Shown here in pieces: positions 31,488 through 40,735 of a stretch of 64,000 nt of DNA. Position 1 is the first letter of the stretch. Each line of letters begins with the position of its first letter. Position numbers and translations under genes: made by a program. The notes beneath the pieces are model-generated. The model ran no database searches. It saw nothing but the letters and a program-made list of their open reading frames with translations, and was not told where the DNA came from. Source of the DNA: Meiothermus ruber DSM 1279 (GTDB lineage Bacteria; Deinococcota; Deinococci; Deinococcales; Thermaceae); assembly GCF_000024425.1 (NCBI RefSeq), contig NC_013946.1, forward strand, positions 1,798,001 to 1,862,000. The letters run 5' to 3'.

Positions 31488-32117
31488 ATGCGCCTCGTTT
31501 CCATCAACCTGGGCCGCCCAGAGCCCCTGCAAATCGGCCCCCGCCCCACCACCACCGGCATCTACAAAAACCCGGTTGAAGCCGCTCAAATTTCCACTCT
31601 GGGGCTGGTGGGCGACCACGTCGCCGACCAGGAGCACCACGGCGGCCCCGACCAGGCGGTGTATGTCTACAACGCCCAGGATTACGACTGGTGGATGGAA
31701 CAGTTGGGCGAGGCCTTGCTGCCCGGTACGTTTGGCGAAAACCTGACCTTTTCAAGCTTCGGCGAAGAGCCCGTGCGCATTGGCGACCGCTTTAGGGTGG
31801 GTGAGGTTCTGCTCGAGGTCACCGCCCCCCGCATCCCCTGCTCGACCCTGGCCGCGCGCATGAACGACCTGGAGTTTGTAAAGAAGTTCCGCCAGGCCGC
31901 GCGGCCTGGTTTCTATGCCAGGGTACTGGAGGCGGGCCGGGTGCAGCAGGGCGACCCCGTTCAAAAAATTGCAGCCCCCACGGCCTTCCCTACCCTAGCC
32001 GATGTATTTCACCTCTGGTACGACAAAGCCCCCGAGACCGCCCGGCTTCGCTGGATCCTCACAGCACCCCTGGCCGAGCGAGCCAGGGCGGTTTTGGCCG
32101 CGCGATTGCCCATATAG
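31488..32117 (+). CDS. MOSC domain protein (YiiM-like)
   Basis: 209 residues. MOSC domain features: GLVGDHVADQEHHGGPDQAVYVY (about residues 41-63), PGTFGENLTFSSF, and the strictly conserved molybdopterin/sulfur-carrier Cys in PRIPCSTLAARM (about residue 120). YiiM-type proteins reduce N-hydroxylated base analogues with a molybdenum cofactor. The C-terminal extension is of the YiiM type. Cytoplasmic. Confidence 0.9.
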   Translation: MRLVSINLGRPEPLQIGPRPTTTGIYKNPVEAAQISTLGLVGDHVADQEHHGGPDQAVYVYNAQDYDWWMEQLGEALLPGTFGENLTFSSFGEEPVRIGDRFRVGEVLLEVTAPRIPCSTLAARMNDLEFVKKFRQAARPGFYARVLEAGRVQQGDPVQKIAAPTAFPTLADVFHLWYDKAPETARLRWILTAPLAERARAVLAARLPI

Positions 32118-32142
32118 AAAAAACGCCGCCCAATTGGGCGGC
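32118..32142 (-). terminator. intrinsic terminator of the rpsF-ssb-rpsR-rplI operon
   Basis: Minus-strand stem GCCGCCC/GGGCGGC, loop AATT, followed by G and six T. It lies just past the rplI stop and the convergent MOSC stop. Confidence 0.9.
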
Positions 32143-32162
32143 ATCGCGAGTACCTCGAGCGG

Positions 32163-32612
32163 TTATGCCTTGTCGGCCACCACCGAGACCTTCAGGGTCA
32201 TGGGCACCTCGGGGTGGGGCTTGTAGGCCAGGGCGTAATCGCCCAGGTCTTTAATGGGCTTTTCCAGGGCCAGCTTCTTGGGGTCAATGGTGATCTGGTG
32301 CTGGGCTTCCAGAGCAGCGGCAATCTCGCGGCTGGTCACCGAGCCGTAGATCTTCTGGTCGCCGGCCTTCACCTTGAGCACCAGGGTAATGGGCTCGAGG
32401 AGCTCCTTGAGGCGTTCGGCCTCGGCCTTGCGCTCGGCAGCTTTTTTGGCCTGGGCGCGGATTTTGGCCTCCAAGGTCTTGAGGTTGCTCTCGGTGGCCA
32501 GGGTGGCAAGGCCCCGCGGTAGCAGATAGTTGCGGGCGTACCCTGGCTTCACGTTGACCACTGCCCCCACGTCGCCGAGGTTTTCCATAGGTTCAAGCAG
32601 AATCACTTTCAT
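32163..32612 (-). CDS. rplI: 50S ribosomal protein L9
   Basis: 149 residues. N-terminal L9 domain with MKVILLEPMENLGDVGAVVNVKPGYARNYLLPRGLA pattern, a long basic helix (residues about 40-75) and the C-terminal RNA-binding lobe. Last gene of the S6-SSB-S18-L9 operon, in the order common to many bacteria. Length matches Thermus L9. Confidence 0.98.
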   Translation of the reverse strand: MKVILLEPMENLGDVGAVVNVKPGYARNYLLPRGLATLATESNLKTLEAKIRAQAKKAAERKAEAERLKELLEPITLVLKVKAGDQKIYGSVTSREIAAALEAQHQITIDPKKLALEKPIKDLGDYALAYKPHPEVPMTLKVSVVADKA

Positions 32613-32624
32613 CTTCCACTCTCC

Positions 32625-32918
32625 CTATTTCCGTACCAGCTTTTCGGTAAAGGGCAGCAAACCCAGCATGCGCGCGCGCTTGATGGTACGCGCCAGTTTA
32701 CGCTGTTCCTGGGCGTTAAGTCCGGTACGACGGCGGGGCAGAATTTTCCCGGTCTCGGACAAAAAGCGCCGCAGAACCTCTACATTCTTGAAATCGGTAA
32801 GGTCGAAAGCCCCAACGGCGGCAGCCACTTTGGGTTTGCGGCCACGGCGCACACCGCGCTCGCGATCCTGGCGGTCGCCCTTAGGGTTTGCACGATTGGA
32901 CATCTTCTTGGTGCTCAA
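32625..32918 (-). CDS. rpsR: 30S ribosomal protein S18
   Basis: 97 residues. Core [25 protein letters not shown] and C terminus [13 protein letters not shown] are diagnostic. The start is TTG 32918 (product MSTKK..., as in Thermus S18, which begins MSTK); it overlaps the ssb stop (TTTTGA) so translation is likely coupled. ATG 32903 is an alternative but has no ribosome site. Confidence 0.97.
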   Translation of the reverse strand: MSTKKMSNRANPKGDRQDRERGVRRGRKPKVAAAVGAFDLTDFKNVEVLRRFLSETGKILPRRRTGLNAQEQRKLARTIKRARMLGLLPFTEKLVRK

Positions 32919-33748
32919 AACGGTAAATCCTCCTCAGGTGGGAAATCGTCTTCTAAGCCTTCTTCAATATCTACCTTGCCCGCACGGCCTTTGGCTGCGG
33001 AAGCCATCTGGGAACCGTTTCCACCTGTGCTCTGTCCGGTTCCACGGGCAAGTCGCTCGAGGCGGCTTAGCTCCACACGGGTGGTGTAGCGCCTCGTGCC
33101 GTCCTGAGCAGTCCAGGAGTCGTTCACCAAGCGTCCCATTAAGAACGCCCCGTCTCCTTTTTTGAGTTCTGCCGCATACTCGGCCAGCTCACGCCAGGCC
33201 TGAGCCTCCACATAGTGCACCTTTTCCTGCTCACCCCCTTGGCGGGTGGTGAATTTTTCGTTCACCGCCAGCGATATCCGGGTAACAGCGGTACCCTGGG
33301 GCGTGTAGCGCAGCTCGGGGTCACGGGTCAGGTTACCGACCAGCATCACCTGGTTAAGGCCGTCCTTGAGGCGTTCCTGCCCGCGGGCATCGGTGACGGT
33401 TACCTGGCCTCGCTTACCCTCCAGGCTCACGATCTCCATCCGGTCGGCGCGAATATCCAGGCTGCTTTTTTTCTGACCGTCTTGCTCCCAGGCCCGGTAC
33501 TCCAGCTTGCCATCCACAAACAACGCCATGCCCGCTTTCAGGGTATCGCCCCAAAATTCTGCGCTCTTGCCCAGCAGTTTCACGCGGTGGTACCAGGCCG
33601 GTTCACGGGTCTGGCCCTGTTCGTCTGTTACCACATCGTTGCCGGCCAGGTTAAGCTCCATCACCGCCAGCCCACCTGGGGTGTAGCGCAGTTCGGGGTC
33701 TTGGGTTAAGGTGCCTACTAGGGTTACGCGGTTGAGGCCTCGAGCCAT
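32915..33748 (-). CDS. ssb: single-stranded DNA-binding protein, two OB folds
   Basis: 277 residues, about twice the usual bacterial length, with two repeats: residues 1-110 ([21 protein letters not shown]) and 125-235 ([21 protein letters not shown]). This duplication is a hallmark of Deinococcus-Thermus SSB, which works as a homodimer. The acidic C-terminal tip EEDLPF binds partner proteins. AAAGGA precedes the ATG. Confidence 0.97.
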   Translation of the reverse strand: MARGLNRVTLVGTLTQDPELRYTPGGLAVMELNLAGNDVVTDEQGQTREPAWYHRVKLLGKSAEFWGDTLKAGMALFVDGKLEYRAWEQDGQKKSSLDIRADRMEIVSLEGKRGQVTVTDARGQERLKDGLNQVMLVGNLTRDPELRYTPQGTAVTRISLAVNEKFTTRQGGEQEKVHYVEAQAWRELAEYAAELKKGDGAFLMGRLVNDSWTAQDGTRRYTTRVELSRLERLARGTGQSTGGNGSQMASAAKGRAGKVDIEEGLEDDFPPEEDLPF

Positions 33749-33857
33749 GCTAATCAGTCCTTTATCGTTACGGTCTTTGGTTCTAAGTTTAGTACCGTTT
33801 GCGCGCTTGCGTTCCGTTGATGGTCTTGGCCTCAGAACTCAGCTTAAGGCCAGCAGC

Positions 33858-34172
33858 CTACTTCTTCTTCTGGCTGTTTCGCCATTCGGGACGGTCGCGG
33901 ATGATGGTTACACGACGCACGTGGTCGCGCAGGCGCAGTTCGCGCTCGAGCGCAGCGTTGTTGTTACCGGCCATCTCCACCGTGTAAAAGACCACGTTGC
34001 CTTCAGGGTCTTTCTGGATGGGGTAGGCCAGGCGGCGGTTGCCCCAATCGTCGACGTTTTTGATGCTAGCGCCGTGACGCTCGAGGGCAGCTTTGATGAC
34101 ATCTTTCTCTAGCGCGGCCTGGGCCCCGTCGAGGTTGGGGTTGAGGATGATACCAATCTCGTACTGTGGCAT
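33858..34172 (-). CDS. rpsF: 30S ribosomal protein S6
   Basis: 104 residues. Begins MPQYEIGIILNPNLD and has RRLAYPIQKDPEGNVVFYTVEM, the S6 core. First gene of the operon. AAAGGAGG ends 5 nt before ATG 34172, so the GTG six bases upstream is less likely. Confidence 0.97.
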   Translation of the reverse strand: MPQYEIGIILNPNLDGAQAALEKDVIKAALERHGASIKNVDDWGNRRLAYPIQKDPEGNVVFYTVEMAGNNNAALERELRLRDHVRRVTIIRDRPEWRNSQKKK

Positions 34173-34199
34173 GTTCACCTCCTTTCTGGTTGGCGTTTA

Positions 34200-34227
34200 C
34201 CCATCGCGTTTTGCAAAGCATGATGGG
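34200..34227 (-). promoter_or_regulatory. rpsF leader hairpin (candidate S6:S18 control element)
   Basis: Minus-strand stem CCCATC/GATGGG just upstream of the ribosome site, preceded by ACCGG and a small GATCC-GAGA-GGATC hairpin. S6:S18 autoregulation through an rpsF leader RNA with a CCG element is known in many bacteria; the match here is inference. Confidence 0.4.
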
Positions 34228-34270
34228 GCACAACTCCGGTAGGCGATCCTCTCGGATCACGCAAGGTGAG

Positions 34271-34300
34271 AGTATAACAGATGAGCCTGGGTAGGGCCAA
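34271..34300 (-). promoter_or_regulatory. promoter of rpsF operon
   Basis: Minus strand: TTGGCC (34295-34300), 18-bp spacer, TATACT (34271-34276). Leader of about 90 nt. Confidence 0.65.
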
Positions 34301-34328
34301 TTAATAAAGCTTATGGGCCGGGGGAGGC

Positions 34329-35432
34329 TCAGCGCACCATCACCGCCCCAGGCATCCGGCTTCCCTGTAAAGCCCAGGCCGCCTCACGCCCCAGTAAGGC
34401 CCCCAGCACATTTCCGGTTCCGCTGTAGGCCCCAACTGCCCATACCCCCGGCCGCACCTCTTCCGCCACCGGGAGCCCGCTGCTGGTGTAGCCAACCGAG
34501 GCCGCCCAGCGGTGGGTGACCGGGGCCTGGACGCCAAGCTGACGCAGAAGCGCCTCCAGACGGTGCTGGATCGCTTCGGTAGGCTCGGCCTGGGTCGTCC
34601 ATTCGGCCTCGCCGCCGGCGTCACGCATCCCCCCCAGGGCAATCCGGCCATCGGGTAGCTGCTGCCAGTAGTCGTAGCCCCAGCGGCGATACACCGGCCG
34701 CTTAAAGCGCATCGCCACCGGGGCCGTGGCTAGCATCTGCAAGCGGGCCGTGCGCACACGTCCTTTTAATTCGGGCAGCAGGTACTCCAGCCGCCCATCC
34801 ACCGCCACCAGCACCTTCTGGCAGTGCACCCGCCCTTGGGGGGTCTGCACCATCCGACCCGCAATGCTCAGGGCGGGGGTGTTTTCAAAGAGCCTGGCCC
34901 CAGCCTGCAGCGCTTGCCGGGCCAGTGTTCTGCACCGCTCGAGCGGGTTGAAAACCCCATCGCTGGGTATCAGCAAGCCCTGCCCCTCCGGGCCTTCGTA
35001 GGGCTCCGCCTCGAAGCCATCGGCCCGGAGGGCCTCGAGGTGCGCCATGCAGTCTTGTAATTCCTCCTCCGAAGCCGCGATGCGTAAGGAGCCCACCGGC
35101 CGGATGGCCTCGGGCGTTTCTTCTTTCATTCGAGCGATCTGATCAAGGGTGGCCTGGTACACGCACCGGGCAAAGTCGCGCCCGTACTCAGCCACGCTCT
35201 GGTGATAGAACCTGGCCAGCCCAGCCAGCAAAAACCCACCGTTGCGGCCTGCCGCCCCGCCCGCTACAAAGCCTGCGTCAATGCCCACCACGCTTCGACC
35301 CAGCCGCAACAACTCGTGGATTGCCGCCAGGCCCGAACCGCCCAGCCCTACCACGCACACCTCGGCCTCGAGGTCGCCTTGCAGGCTGGGCAAACCCGGC
35401 CAATTGCCGTCGTCCCAAACCGGCGTATTCAC
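34329..35432 (-). CDS. FAD-dependent oxidoreductase (DAO family, PuuB-like)
   Basis: 367 residues. FAD-binding GLGGSGLAAIHELL (near residue 32) with VVGIDAGFVAGGAAGRNGGFLLAG, and a C-terminal VGYTSSGLPVAEEVRPGVWAVGAYSGTGN typical of D-amino-acid oxidase-like enzymes such as gamma-glutamylputrescine oxidase. Substrate unknown. The frame is open far upstream but that part runs through tRNA-Ala and its terminator. GTG 35432 is 6 nt after a TATGCT box, so it is the likely leaderless start. Confidence 0.86.
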   Translation of the reverse strand: MNTPVWDDGNWPGLPSLQGDLEAEVCVVGLGGSGLAAIHELLRLGRSVVGIDAGFVAGGAAGRNGGFLLAGLARFYHQSVAEYGRDFARCVYQATLDQIARMKEETPEAIRPVGSLRIAASEEELQDCMAHLEALRADGFEAEPYEGPEGQGLLIPSDGVFNPLERCRTLARQALQAGARLFENTPALSIAGRMVQTPQGRVHCQKVLVAVDGRLEYLLPELKGRVRTARLQMLATAPVAMRFKRPVYRRWGYDYWQQLPDGRIALGGMRDAGGEAEWTTQAEPTEAIQHRLEALLRQLGVQAPVTHRWAASVGYTSSGLPVAEEVRPGVWAVGAYSGTGNVLGALLGREAAWALQGSRMPGAVMVR

Positions 35433-35438
35433 CCCATC

Positions 35439-35444
35439 AGCATA
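35439..35444 (-). promoter_or_regulatory. -10 box of FAD oxidoreductase gene
   Basis: TATGCT on the minus strand, 6 nt before GTG 35432, directly behind the tRNA-Ala terminator. Confidence 0.6.
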
Positions 35445-35447
35445 ACT

Positions 35448-35476
35448 AAAAAAGAGCTGGACACCAGAAGTCCAGC
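35448..35476 (-). terminator. intrinsic terminator of tRNA-Ala
   Basis: Minus-strand stem GCTGGAC/GTCCAGC with a 7-nt loop, then TCTTTTTT. Confidence 0.9.
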
Positions 35477-35492
35477 CCGCACCTGGGTTCCT

Positions 35493-35567
35493 TGGTGGAG
35501 GCGGAGGGATTTGAACCCCCGACCTTGTCCTTGCAAAGGACCTGCTCTCCCGCTGAGCTACGCCCCC
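35493..35567 (-). tRNA. tRNA-Ala (TGC)
   Basis: Acceptor GGGGGCG pairs with CGCCTCC, including the G3-U70 wobble that marks alanine tRNAs. D arm GCTC/GAGC, anticodon loop TTTGCAA (TGC), T arm with TTCAAAT. CCA is encoded at 35493-35495. Base 27-43 is a mismatch. Confidence 0.97.
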
Positions 35568-35580
35568 AAGCCAGGCATGA

Positions 35581-35609
35581 AGTATAGCAACCATCGGGGC
35601 TTCCGTAAA
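35581..35609 (-). promoter_or_regulatory. tRNA-Ala promoter
   Basis: Minus strand TTTACG (35604-35609), 17-bp spacer, TATACT (35581-35586), about 13 nt ahead of the mature tRNA after the start site. Confidence 0.7.
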
Positions 35610-35629
35610 GAGTCTCCCTCGGTTATACT
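35601..35629 (+). promoter_or_regulatory. rpsB promoter
   Basis: TTCCGT (35601-35606), 17-bp spacer, TATACT (35624-35629). Its -35 overlaps the -35 of the divergent tRNA-Ala promoter. Leader of about 105 nt to rpsB. Confidence 0.5.
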
Positions 35630-35739
35630 CCAACGTTGGGTGTGCTGGCGCGCAGCCTGGGGTTAGGGAACGGTGCCCAGGGGAAGAGTGCAGCCCGCAC
35701 AATTCAACGCCCACTCCAACCGTCCCGTAAGGAGAAACC

Positions 35740-36471
35740 ATGGCAAACGTAAGCATCAAGGAACTGCTCGAGGCCGGTGTGCACTTCGGTCACGAGACCA
35801 AGCGCTGGAACCCCAAGATGAAGCGCTACATCTATGCCGAGCGCAACGGCATCTTCATCATCGACCTGCAAAAGAGCATGGTCGAGCTCGAGCGCACCTT
35901 CAAGTACGTGCAAGACCTGGCCATGCGGGGGGCTACCATCCTGTATGTGGGCACCAAAAAGCAAGCCCAGGAGATCATTCAGCAGGAGGCCGACCGGGCC
36001 GGGATGCCCTACGTCAACCAGCGCTGGCTGGGCGGCATGCTCACCAACTTCCGCACCATTACCGCTCAGGTCAACCGCCTCGCGGAGCTCGAGGCCCTCT
36101 TCGCCTCCGATGAGATTAAAGAGCGGGTCAAAACCGAGCAGGTCAAACTCCAGCACGAGCTCGAGCGCCTTCAGAAAAACCTGGGGGGTTTCCGCAAGCT
36201 GCGCCGCCTGCCCGACGCCATCTTCGTGGTAGACCCCACCAAAGAAGCCATCGCGGTCAAGGAAGCCCGCAAGCTGGGCATCCCGGTGATCGCCCTGGCC
36301 GACACCGACTCCGACCCCGACGTCTGCGACTACATCATCCCCGGCAACGACGATGCCATCCGCTCGATTCAGCTCATCGTCAGCCGTATGACCGACCTGA
36401 TTGTGGAGGCCCGTGGCGGCGGGCGTGAAGTGCCTGCTCAGGCCGTCGAAGCCGAAGTAGCAGAGGCATAA
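35740..36471 (+). CDS. rpsB: 30S ribosomal protein S2
   Basis: 243 residues. [29 protein letters not shown] at the N terminus, [13 protein letters not shown] and [38 protein letters not shown] are diagnostic. AAGGAG lies 5 nt before the ATG. It heads rpsB-tsf-pyrH-frr, a conserved translation and lipid/isoprenoid block. Confidence 0.98.
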   Translation: MANVSIKELLEAGVHFGHETKRWNPKMKRYIYAERNGIFIIDLQKSMVELERTFKYVQDLAMRGATILYVGTKKQAQEIIQQEADRAGMPYVNQRWLGGMLTNFRTITAQVNRLAELEALFASDEIKERVKTEQVKLQHELERLQKNLGGFRKLRRLPDAIFVVDPTKEAIAVKEARKLGIPVIALADTDSDPDVCDYIIPGNDDAIRSIQLIVSRMTDLIVEARGGGREVPAQAVEAEVAEA

Positions 36472-36498
36472 GCGGGAGCCCGCCTCGAGGTGAAAACA

Positions 36499-37089
36499 AT
36501 GACCCAACTTGAGCAGATCAAAAAACTACGCGAGCAAACCGGCGCCGGCATGAGCGACGTTAAAAAAGCGCTGGAAGACGCCGGCTGGGATATGGAAAAA
36601 GCCACCACCCTGCTGCGCGAGCGGGGGGCCCTCAAGGCCGCCAAGAAAGCCGACCGCGAGGCCCGCGAGGGCATTATCGGCTCGTACATCCATCACAACC
36701 TGCGGGTGGGGGTGCTGGTGGAGCTGAACTCCGAAACCGACTTTGTGGCCCGCAACGAGGAGTTCCAGCGCCTGGCCAAGGACATCGCCATGCACATCGC
36801 CATGGCCAACCCCCGGTACGTGAGCGTTGAGGAGGTCTCGCCGGAAGACCTCGAAAAAGAAAAAGCCATCTACATTCAGCAGCTTCTGAACGAAGGCAAG
36901 CCGCAAAACATTGCCGAGAAAGCCGCCGAAGGCCGCCTCAAGAAGTTCTATGAGGAGATGGTGCTCCTGGAGCAGCCTTTTGTGAAGGATGAAAAGGTCA
37001 AGGTCGGCGATCTGATCAAGGCCGCCATTGCCAAGATTGGCGAGAACATCCAGGTCAAGCGCTTCTGCCGATTTGAAGTAGGGGCGTAA
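36499..37089 (+). CDS. tsf: elongation factor Ts
   Basis: 196 residues, the short Thermus-type EF-Ts that exchanges nucleotide on EF-Tu. [22 protein letters not shown] (residues 12-33), [19 protein letters not shown] and [13 protein letters not shown] are characteristic. ATG 36499 is chosen by GAGGTG 8 nt upstream and by matching Thermus EF-Ts; GTG 36490 is upstream alternative. Terminator-like hairpin follows. Confidence 0.97.
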   Translation: MTQLEQIKKLREQTGAGMSDVKKALEDAGWDMEKATTLLRERGALKAAKKADREAREGIIGSYIHHNLRVGVLVELNSETDFVARNEEFQRLAKDIAMHIAMANPRYVSVEEVSPEDLEKEKAIYIQQLLNEGKPQNIAEKAAEGRLKKFYEEMVLLEQPFVKDEKVKVGDLIKAAIAKIGENIQVKRFCRFEVGA

Positions 37090-37102
37090 GCGATGCGCAG
37101 TC

Positions 37103-37151
37103 AGGGTCGAGAGTCGAGAGGCTTTCGACCCTTTCCTTTTTGGGGCGAGGA
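37103..37151 (+). terminator. terminator/attenuator between tsf and pyrH
   Basis: AGGGTCGA/TCGACCCT stem (37103-37110, 37135-37142) with a 24-nt loop, then TTCCTTTTT. Readthrough would couple pyrH to rpsB-tsf. Confidence 0.7.
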
Positions 37152-37177
37152 AATTTAAGAGCAGTAAAGGGGGCTAG

Positions 37178-37882
<705 letters not shown>

Positions 37883-37987
37883 TTGGGGTGCTGGGAGCTA
37901 TCTGGCCCAATCAGAAACAGTCTGTTTTTGAATCCTAGAGGGCTCTCTTCTGTAGAGTTAGAGAGCGCTCAACTCATCCAAATCTGG

Positions 37988-37995
37988 TATAAGCT
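37988..37995 (+). promoter_or_regulatory. possible frr -10 box
   Basis: TATAAGCT, about 23 nt before ATG 38018. No clear -35. Confidence 0.35.
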
Positions 37996-38017
37996 ATCAC
38001 AAATATAGGAGGGAACT

Positions 38018-38575
38018 ATGCTCAAAGAGCTCTACAACGAGACCAGACAGCACATGCAAAAATCCCTGGAGGCCCTCGAGCACCACCTCACCACCATGCG
38101 CACTGGAAGGGCCAACCCTGCCATCCTCAACAACATCAAGGTTGAATACTACGGTTCAACCATGCCGCTCAACCAAGTGGGGACGGTCTCCTCTCCCGAC
38201 CCCCGCACGCTGGTGGTACAGTCGTGGGATCCCAACATGCTCAAGGAGATCGAGAAGGCCATCCGCGACTCCGACCTGGGCCTGAACCCCACCAACAAGG
38301 GCGATGCGCTGTACATCAGCATTCCCCCGCTTACCGAAGAACGCCGCCGCGACCTGGTCAAATCGGTGAAGCAGTACGCGGAAGAGGCCCGCATTGCGGT
38401 GCGAAACATCCGACGTGAAGCTTTGGACAAGGCCAAAAAACTAGAAAAAGAAAAGCACCTCTCCGAAGACGATATCAAGCGCGCCGAGGCCGAAATTCAG
38501 AAGATTACCGACGAGTTTGTGCACAAAATAGACGAGGCCCTGCACAAAAAGGAGCAGGAAATCCTGAAGGGCTAA
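38018..38575 (+). CDS. frr: ribosome recycling factor
   Basis: 185 residues. Splits post-termination ribosomes with EF-G. LTTMRTGRANPAIL (about residues 26-39), VEYYGSTMPLNQVG, LNPTNKGDALYISIPPLTEERRRDL and the long C-terminal helix are diagnostic. AGGAGGG sits 5 nt before the ATG. A terminator follows. Confidence 0.98.
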   Translation: MLKELYNETRQHMQKSLEALEHHLTTMRTGRANPAILNNIKVEYYGSTMPLNQVGTVSSPDPRTLVVQSWDPNMLKEIEKAIRDSDLGLNPTNKGDALYISIPPLTEERRRDLVKSVKQYAEEARIAVRNIRREALDKAKKLEKEKHLSEDDIKRAEAEIQKITDEFVHKIDEALHKKEQEILKG

Positions 38576-38598
38576 GGATTTCAAGCACCCCCACCCAT

Positions 38599-38652
38599 AA
38601 GCCGCCCAGCCGGTGGGCTGCTGGTTTGAGCCTCGCTGCCGGGCGGCTTTTT
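38599..38652 (+). terminator. intrinsic terminator after frr
   Basis: AAGCCGCCC/GGGCGGCTT stem with a 33-nt loop that can fold itself, then TTTTTA. The next promoter follows at once. Confidence 0.8.
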
Positions 38653-38663
38653 ATGCCCGCTGC

Positions 38664-38669
38664 TATGCT
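38664..38669 (+). promoter_or_regulatory. -10 box of cdsA unit
   Basis: TATGCT, 6 nt before GTG 38676. Confidence 0.6.
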
Positions 38670-38675
38670 TTAATC

Positions 38676-39536
38676 GTGATACCCAACGCCCGACCCGACC
38701 CTTCATTGCCGACCCGCATCATCTCTTCGCTGATCGGGGTGCTGGTCTTATTCGTGGTGCTGTGGGAAGGCCGCATCTTCATGCTGCTGGCCCTGATGTT
38801 GATTCTGGTGGTGGGCTCCTTTGAGCTGCGCTACATGCTGCGCAACAAAGGCATCGAGCTGAACATGGCCTTTTTGATTGGGGGAGGGCTGGTGATGCTT
38901 TTGTTCAGCCTACCCCAGCTCCACGACGTTTACCCAGGCGTGCCCTGGCGGGAAATTGCCCTGGGGTTGGTGCTTATTGGCGCGTTCAGTTCGGAGCTAA
39001 TCGTGGGCGCCAACATCCAGCGGTTTGCCTATAGCCTGATGGCCTTTTTGTACCTGCCCTGGACGCTGGGGTTCTTTCTGCTGCTGCGCCACTCACCCGA
39101 CGGCAACGTGGGGCTCTGGATCCTGGCACTGCCGCTCATCACCAGCTTTGCTAACGACATCGGGGGCTATTTTGTGGGGCGCTACTTTGGAAAACACAAG
39201 CTGGCCCCCACCATCAGCCCCGGCAAGACCGTGGAGGGCTCGATTGGTGGGATTGCCACCAGCTTACTGCTGCTTTTTCTTTTTACTACCATCGTGCGCT
39301 CGGCCTATCCCGAGAGCCCTTTTGCCCTATTCAGGCCGGTGGAGCTGTTTGTGGTCAACCTGGTGCTCTCGTTTGCTGCCCAGCTCGGCGACCTGACCGA
39401 GTCCATGCTCAAGCGCTACTGCGGGGTCAAAGACTCGGGCTACTTCCTACCCGGCCACGGGGGGCTCCTGGATCGGCTGGACTCGCACCTGTTCACGGTT
39501 CCACTTACGTACTACCTGCTCACCATCTTTATCTGA
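38676..39536 (+). CDS. cdsA: phosphatidate cytidylyltransferase
   Basis: 286 residues, about eight membrane spans. Makes CDP-diacylglycerol from phosphatidate and CTP. The C-terminal signature LKRYCGVKDSGYFLPGHGGLLDRLDS (about residues 246-271) is diagnostic. GTG 38676, 6 nt after a TATGCT box and before any ribosome site, is the likely leaderless start (MIPNARPD); the frame continues upstream into the frr terminator and so was trimmed. Confidence 0.94.
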   Translation: MIPNARPDPSLPTRIISSLIGVLVLFVVLWEGRIFMLLALMLILVVGSFELRYMLRNKGIELNMAFLIGGGLVMLLFSLPQLHDVYPGVPWREIALGLVLIGAFSSELIVGANIQRFAYSLMAFLYLPWTLGFFLLLRHSPDGNVGLWILALPLITSFANDIGGYFVGRYFGKHKLAPTISPGKTVEGSIGGIATSLLLLFLFTTIVRSAYPESPFALFRPVELFVVNLVLSFAAQLGDLTESMLKRYCGVKDSGYFLPGHGGLLDRLDSHLFTVPLTYYLLTIFI

Positions 39537-39572
39537 GGCCGCAGGATAGCCAGACTGACCTGCACAAACCAG

Positions 39573-39578
39573 TACACT
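39573..39578 (+). promoter_or_regulatory. -10 box of dxr
   Basis: TACACT, 9 nt before ATG 39588, with AGGAAG between. Confidence 0.5.
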
Positions 39579-39587
39579 AGCAGGAAG

Positions 39588-40715
39588 ATGAACGATAATC
39601 CCAAACGCGTTGTGGTGCTGGGCTCAACCGGTTCTATTGGCACCCAGACCCTGGATGTCTGCCGCTGGCGGGGCTACCGGGTGGTGGGGTTGGTGGCCGG
39701 TAAGAACCTGGAGCTTTTGACCCAGCAGATTGCTGAGTTTCGACCCGAGGTAGTGGCCGCCGACCCTTCCATCCTCCCCGAACTCGAGTCCCGCTTTCCC
39801 GGTTTGCGCACCGCCGACGCCCTCGAGGTGGCCGCCTGGCCGGCCGAGGTGGTGGTGGGAGCCATACCGGGCCTGGCGGGCCTGCCGGGGGTGCGGGCAG
39901 CCGTACAGCAAGGCCGCCGCCTGGCCCTCGCCAACAAAGAGAGCATGGTGGCCGCCGGGCCGCTGCTGTGGCAGGAGGCCGAGCAGAGCGGGGCCGAAAT
40001 TATCCCGGTGGACTCAGAGCACTCGGCCCTGTTCCAGAGTCTTTTGGGCGAGCCGTTGGACGACGTAGCCGAGCTGATTCTCACAGCTTCTGGCGGGCCT
40101 TTTTTGCGGGAACCGGCCGACCTTTCCAGCGTTACCCCCCAGATGGCCCTCCAGCACCCCCGCTGGAAGATGGGGCCCAAGGTGACCATTGACTCTTCGA
40201 CGCTTTTCAACAAGGGCCTCGAGGTGCTGGAAGCCGTGCAGTTGTTCAAAGTGCCCATCGAGAAGGTCAAGGTGCAGATTCACCCCCAATCGTATGTGCA
40301 CTCCATGGTGCGCTTCCAGGACGGCAACCTCAAGGCCCAGCTCGGCCCCACCGATATGCGGCTGGCTATCCAGTACGCCCTCACCCACCCCCAGAGGCCC
40401 CCTTCCCCGCTGCGCGAGGCCCCCATCCCCGAGCGGCTGGAGTTTTACCCACCGGATACCAGGCGCTTCCCAGCCCTGGCCCTGGCCTATGAGGCCGGAC
40501 GGATGGGGGGGCTGGCCCCGGTGGTGCTCAACGCTGCCGACGAAATCGCGGTGGAGGCCTTTTTACAAGGGCAGATTGGTTACCTGGAAATCCCAAGGGT
40601 GCTGGAAAAAGTGTTACAGCAGACTCCTGCAGGCGCACTAACCTGGGACAATATCGCTTATGCCGACCTCGAGGCCCGCCGGTGGGCCCGTGAGTACCTG
40701 AAGGTAAAGGTCTGA
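39588..40715 (+). CDS. dxr: 1-deoxy-D-xylulose 5-phosphate reductoisomerase
   Basis: 375 residues. Second step of the MEP isoprenoid pathway. NADPH motif GSTGSIGTQ (residues 12-20), [10 protein letters not shown] (about residue 116), metal ligands in [11 protein letters not shown] and the TASGGPFL block, followed by [24 protein letters not shown]. All key residues visible. cdsA, dxr, rseP order is conserved in many bacteria. Confidence 0.97.
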   Translation: MNDNPKRVVVLGSTGSIGTQTLDVCRWRGYRVVGLVAGKNLELLTQQIAEFRPEVVAADPSILPELESRFPGLRTADALEVAAWPAEVVVGAIPGLAGLPGVRAAVQQGRRLALANKESMVAAGPLLWQEAEQSGAEIIPVDSEHSALFQSLLGEPLDDVAELILTASGGPFLREPADLSSVTPQMALQHPRWKMGPKVTIDSSTLFNKGLEVLEAVQLFKVPIEKVKVQIHPQSYVHSMVRFQDGNLKAQLGPTDMRLAIQYALTHPQRPPSPLREAPIPERLEFYPPDTRRFPALALAYEAGRMGGLAPVVLNAADEIAVEAFLQGQIGYLEIPRVLEKVLQQTPAGALTWDNIAYADLEARRWAREYLKVKV

Positions 40716-40735
40716 GCATAATTGCGGAGCAAAGC

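Noticed and set aside
35433-35759. Upstream extension of the FAD oxidoreductase
   Set aside because: It would translate through tRNA-Ala and its terminator; a leaderless GTG fits better.
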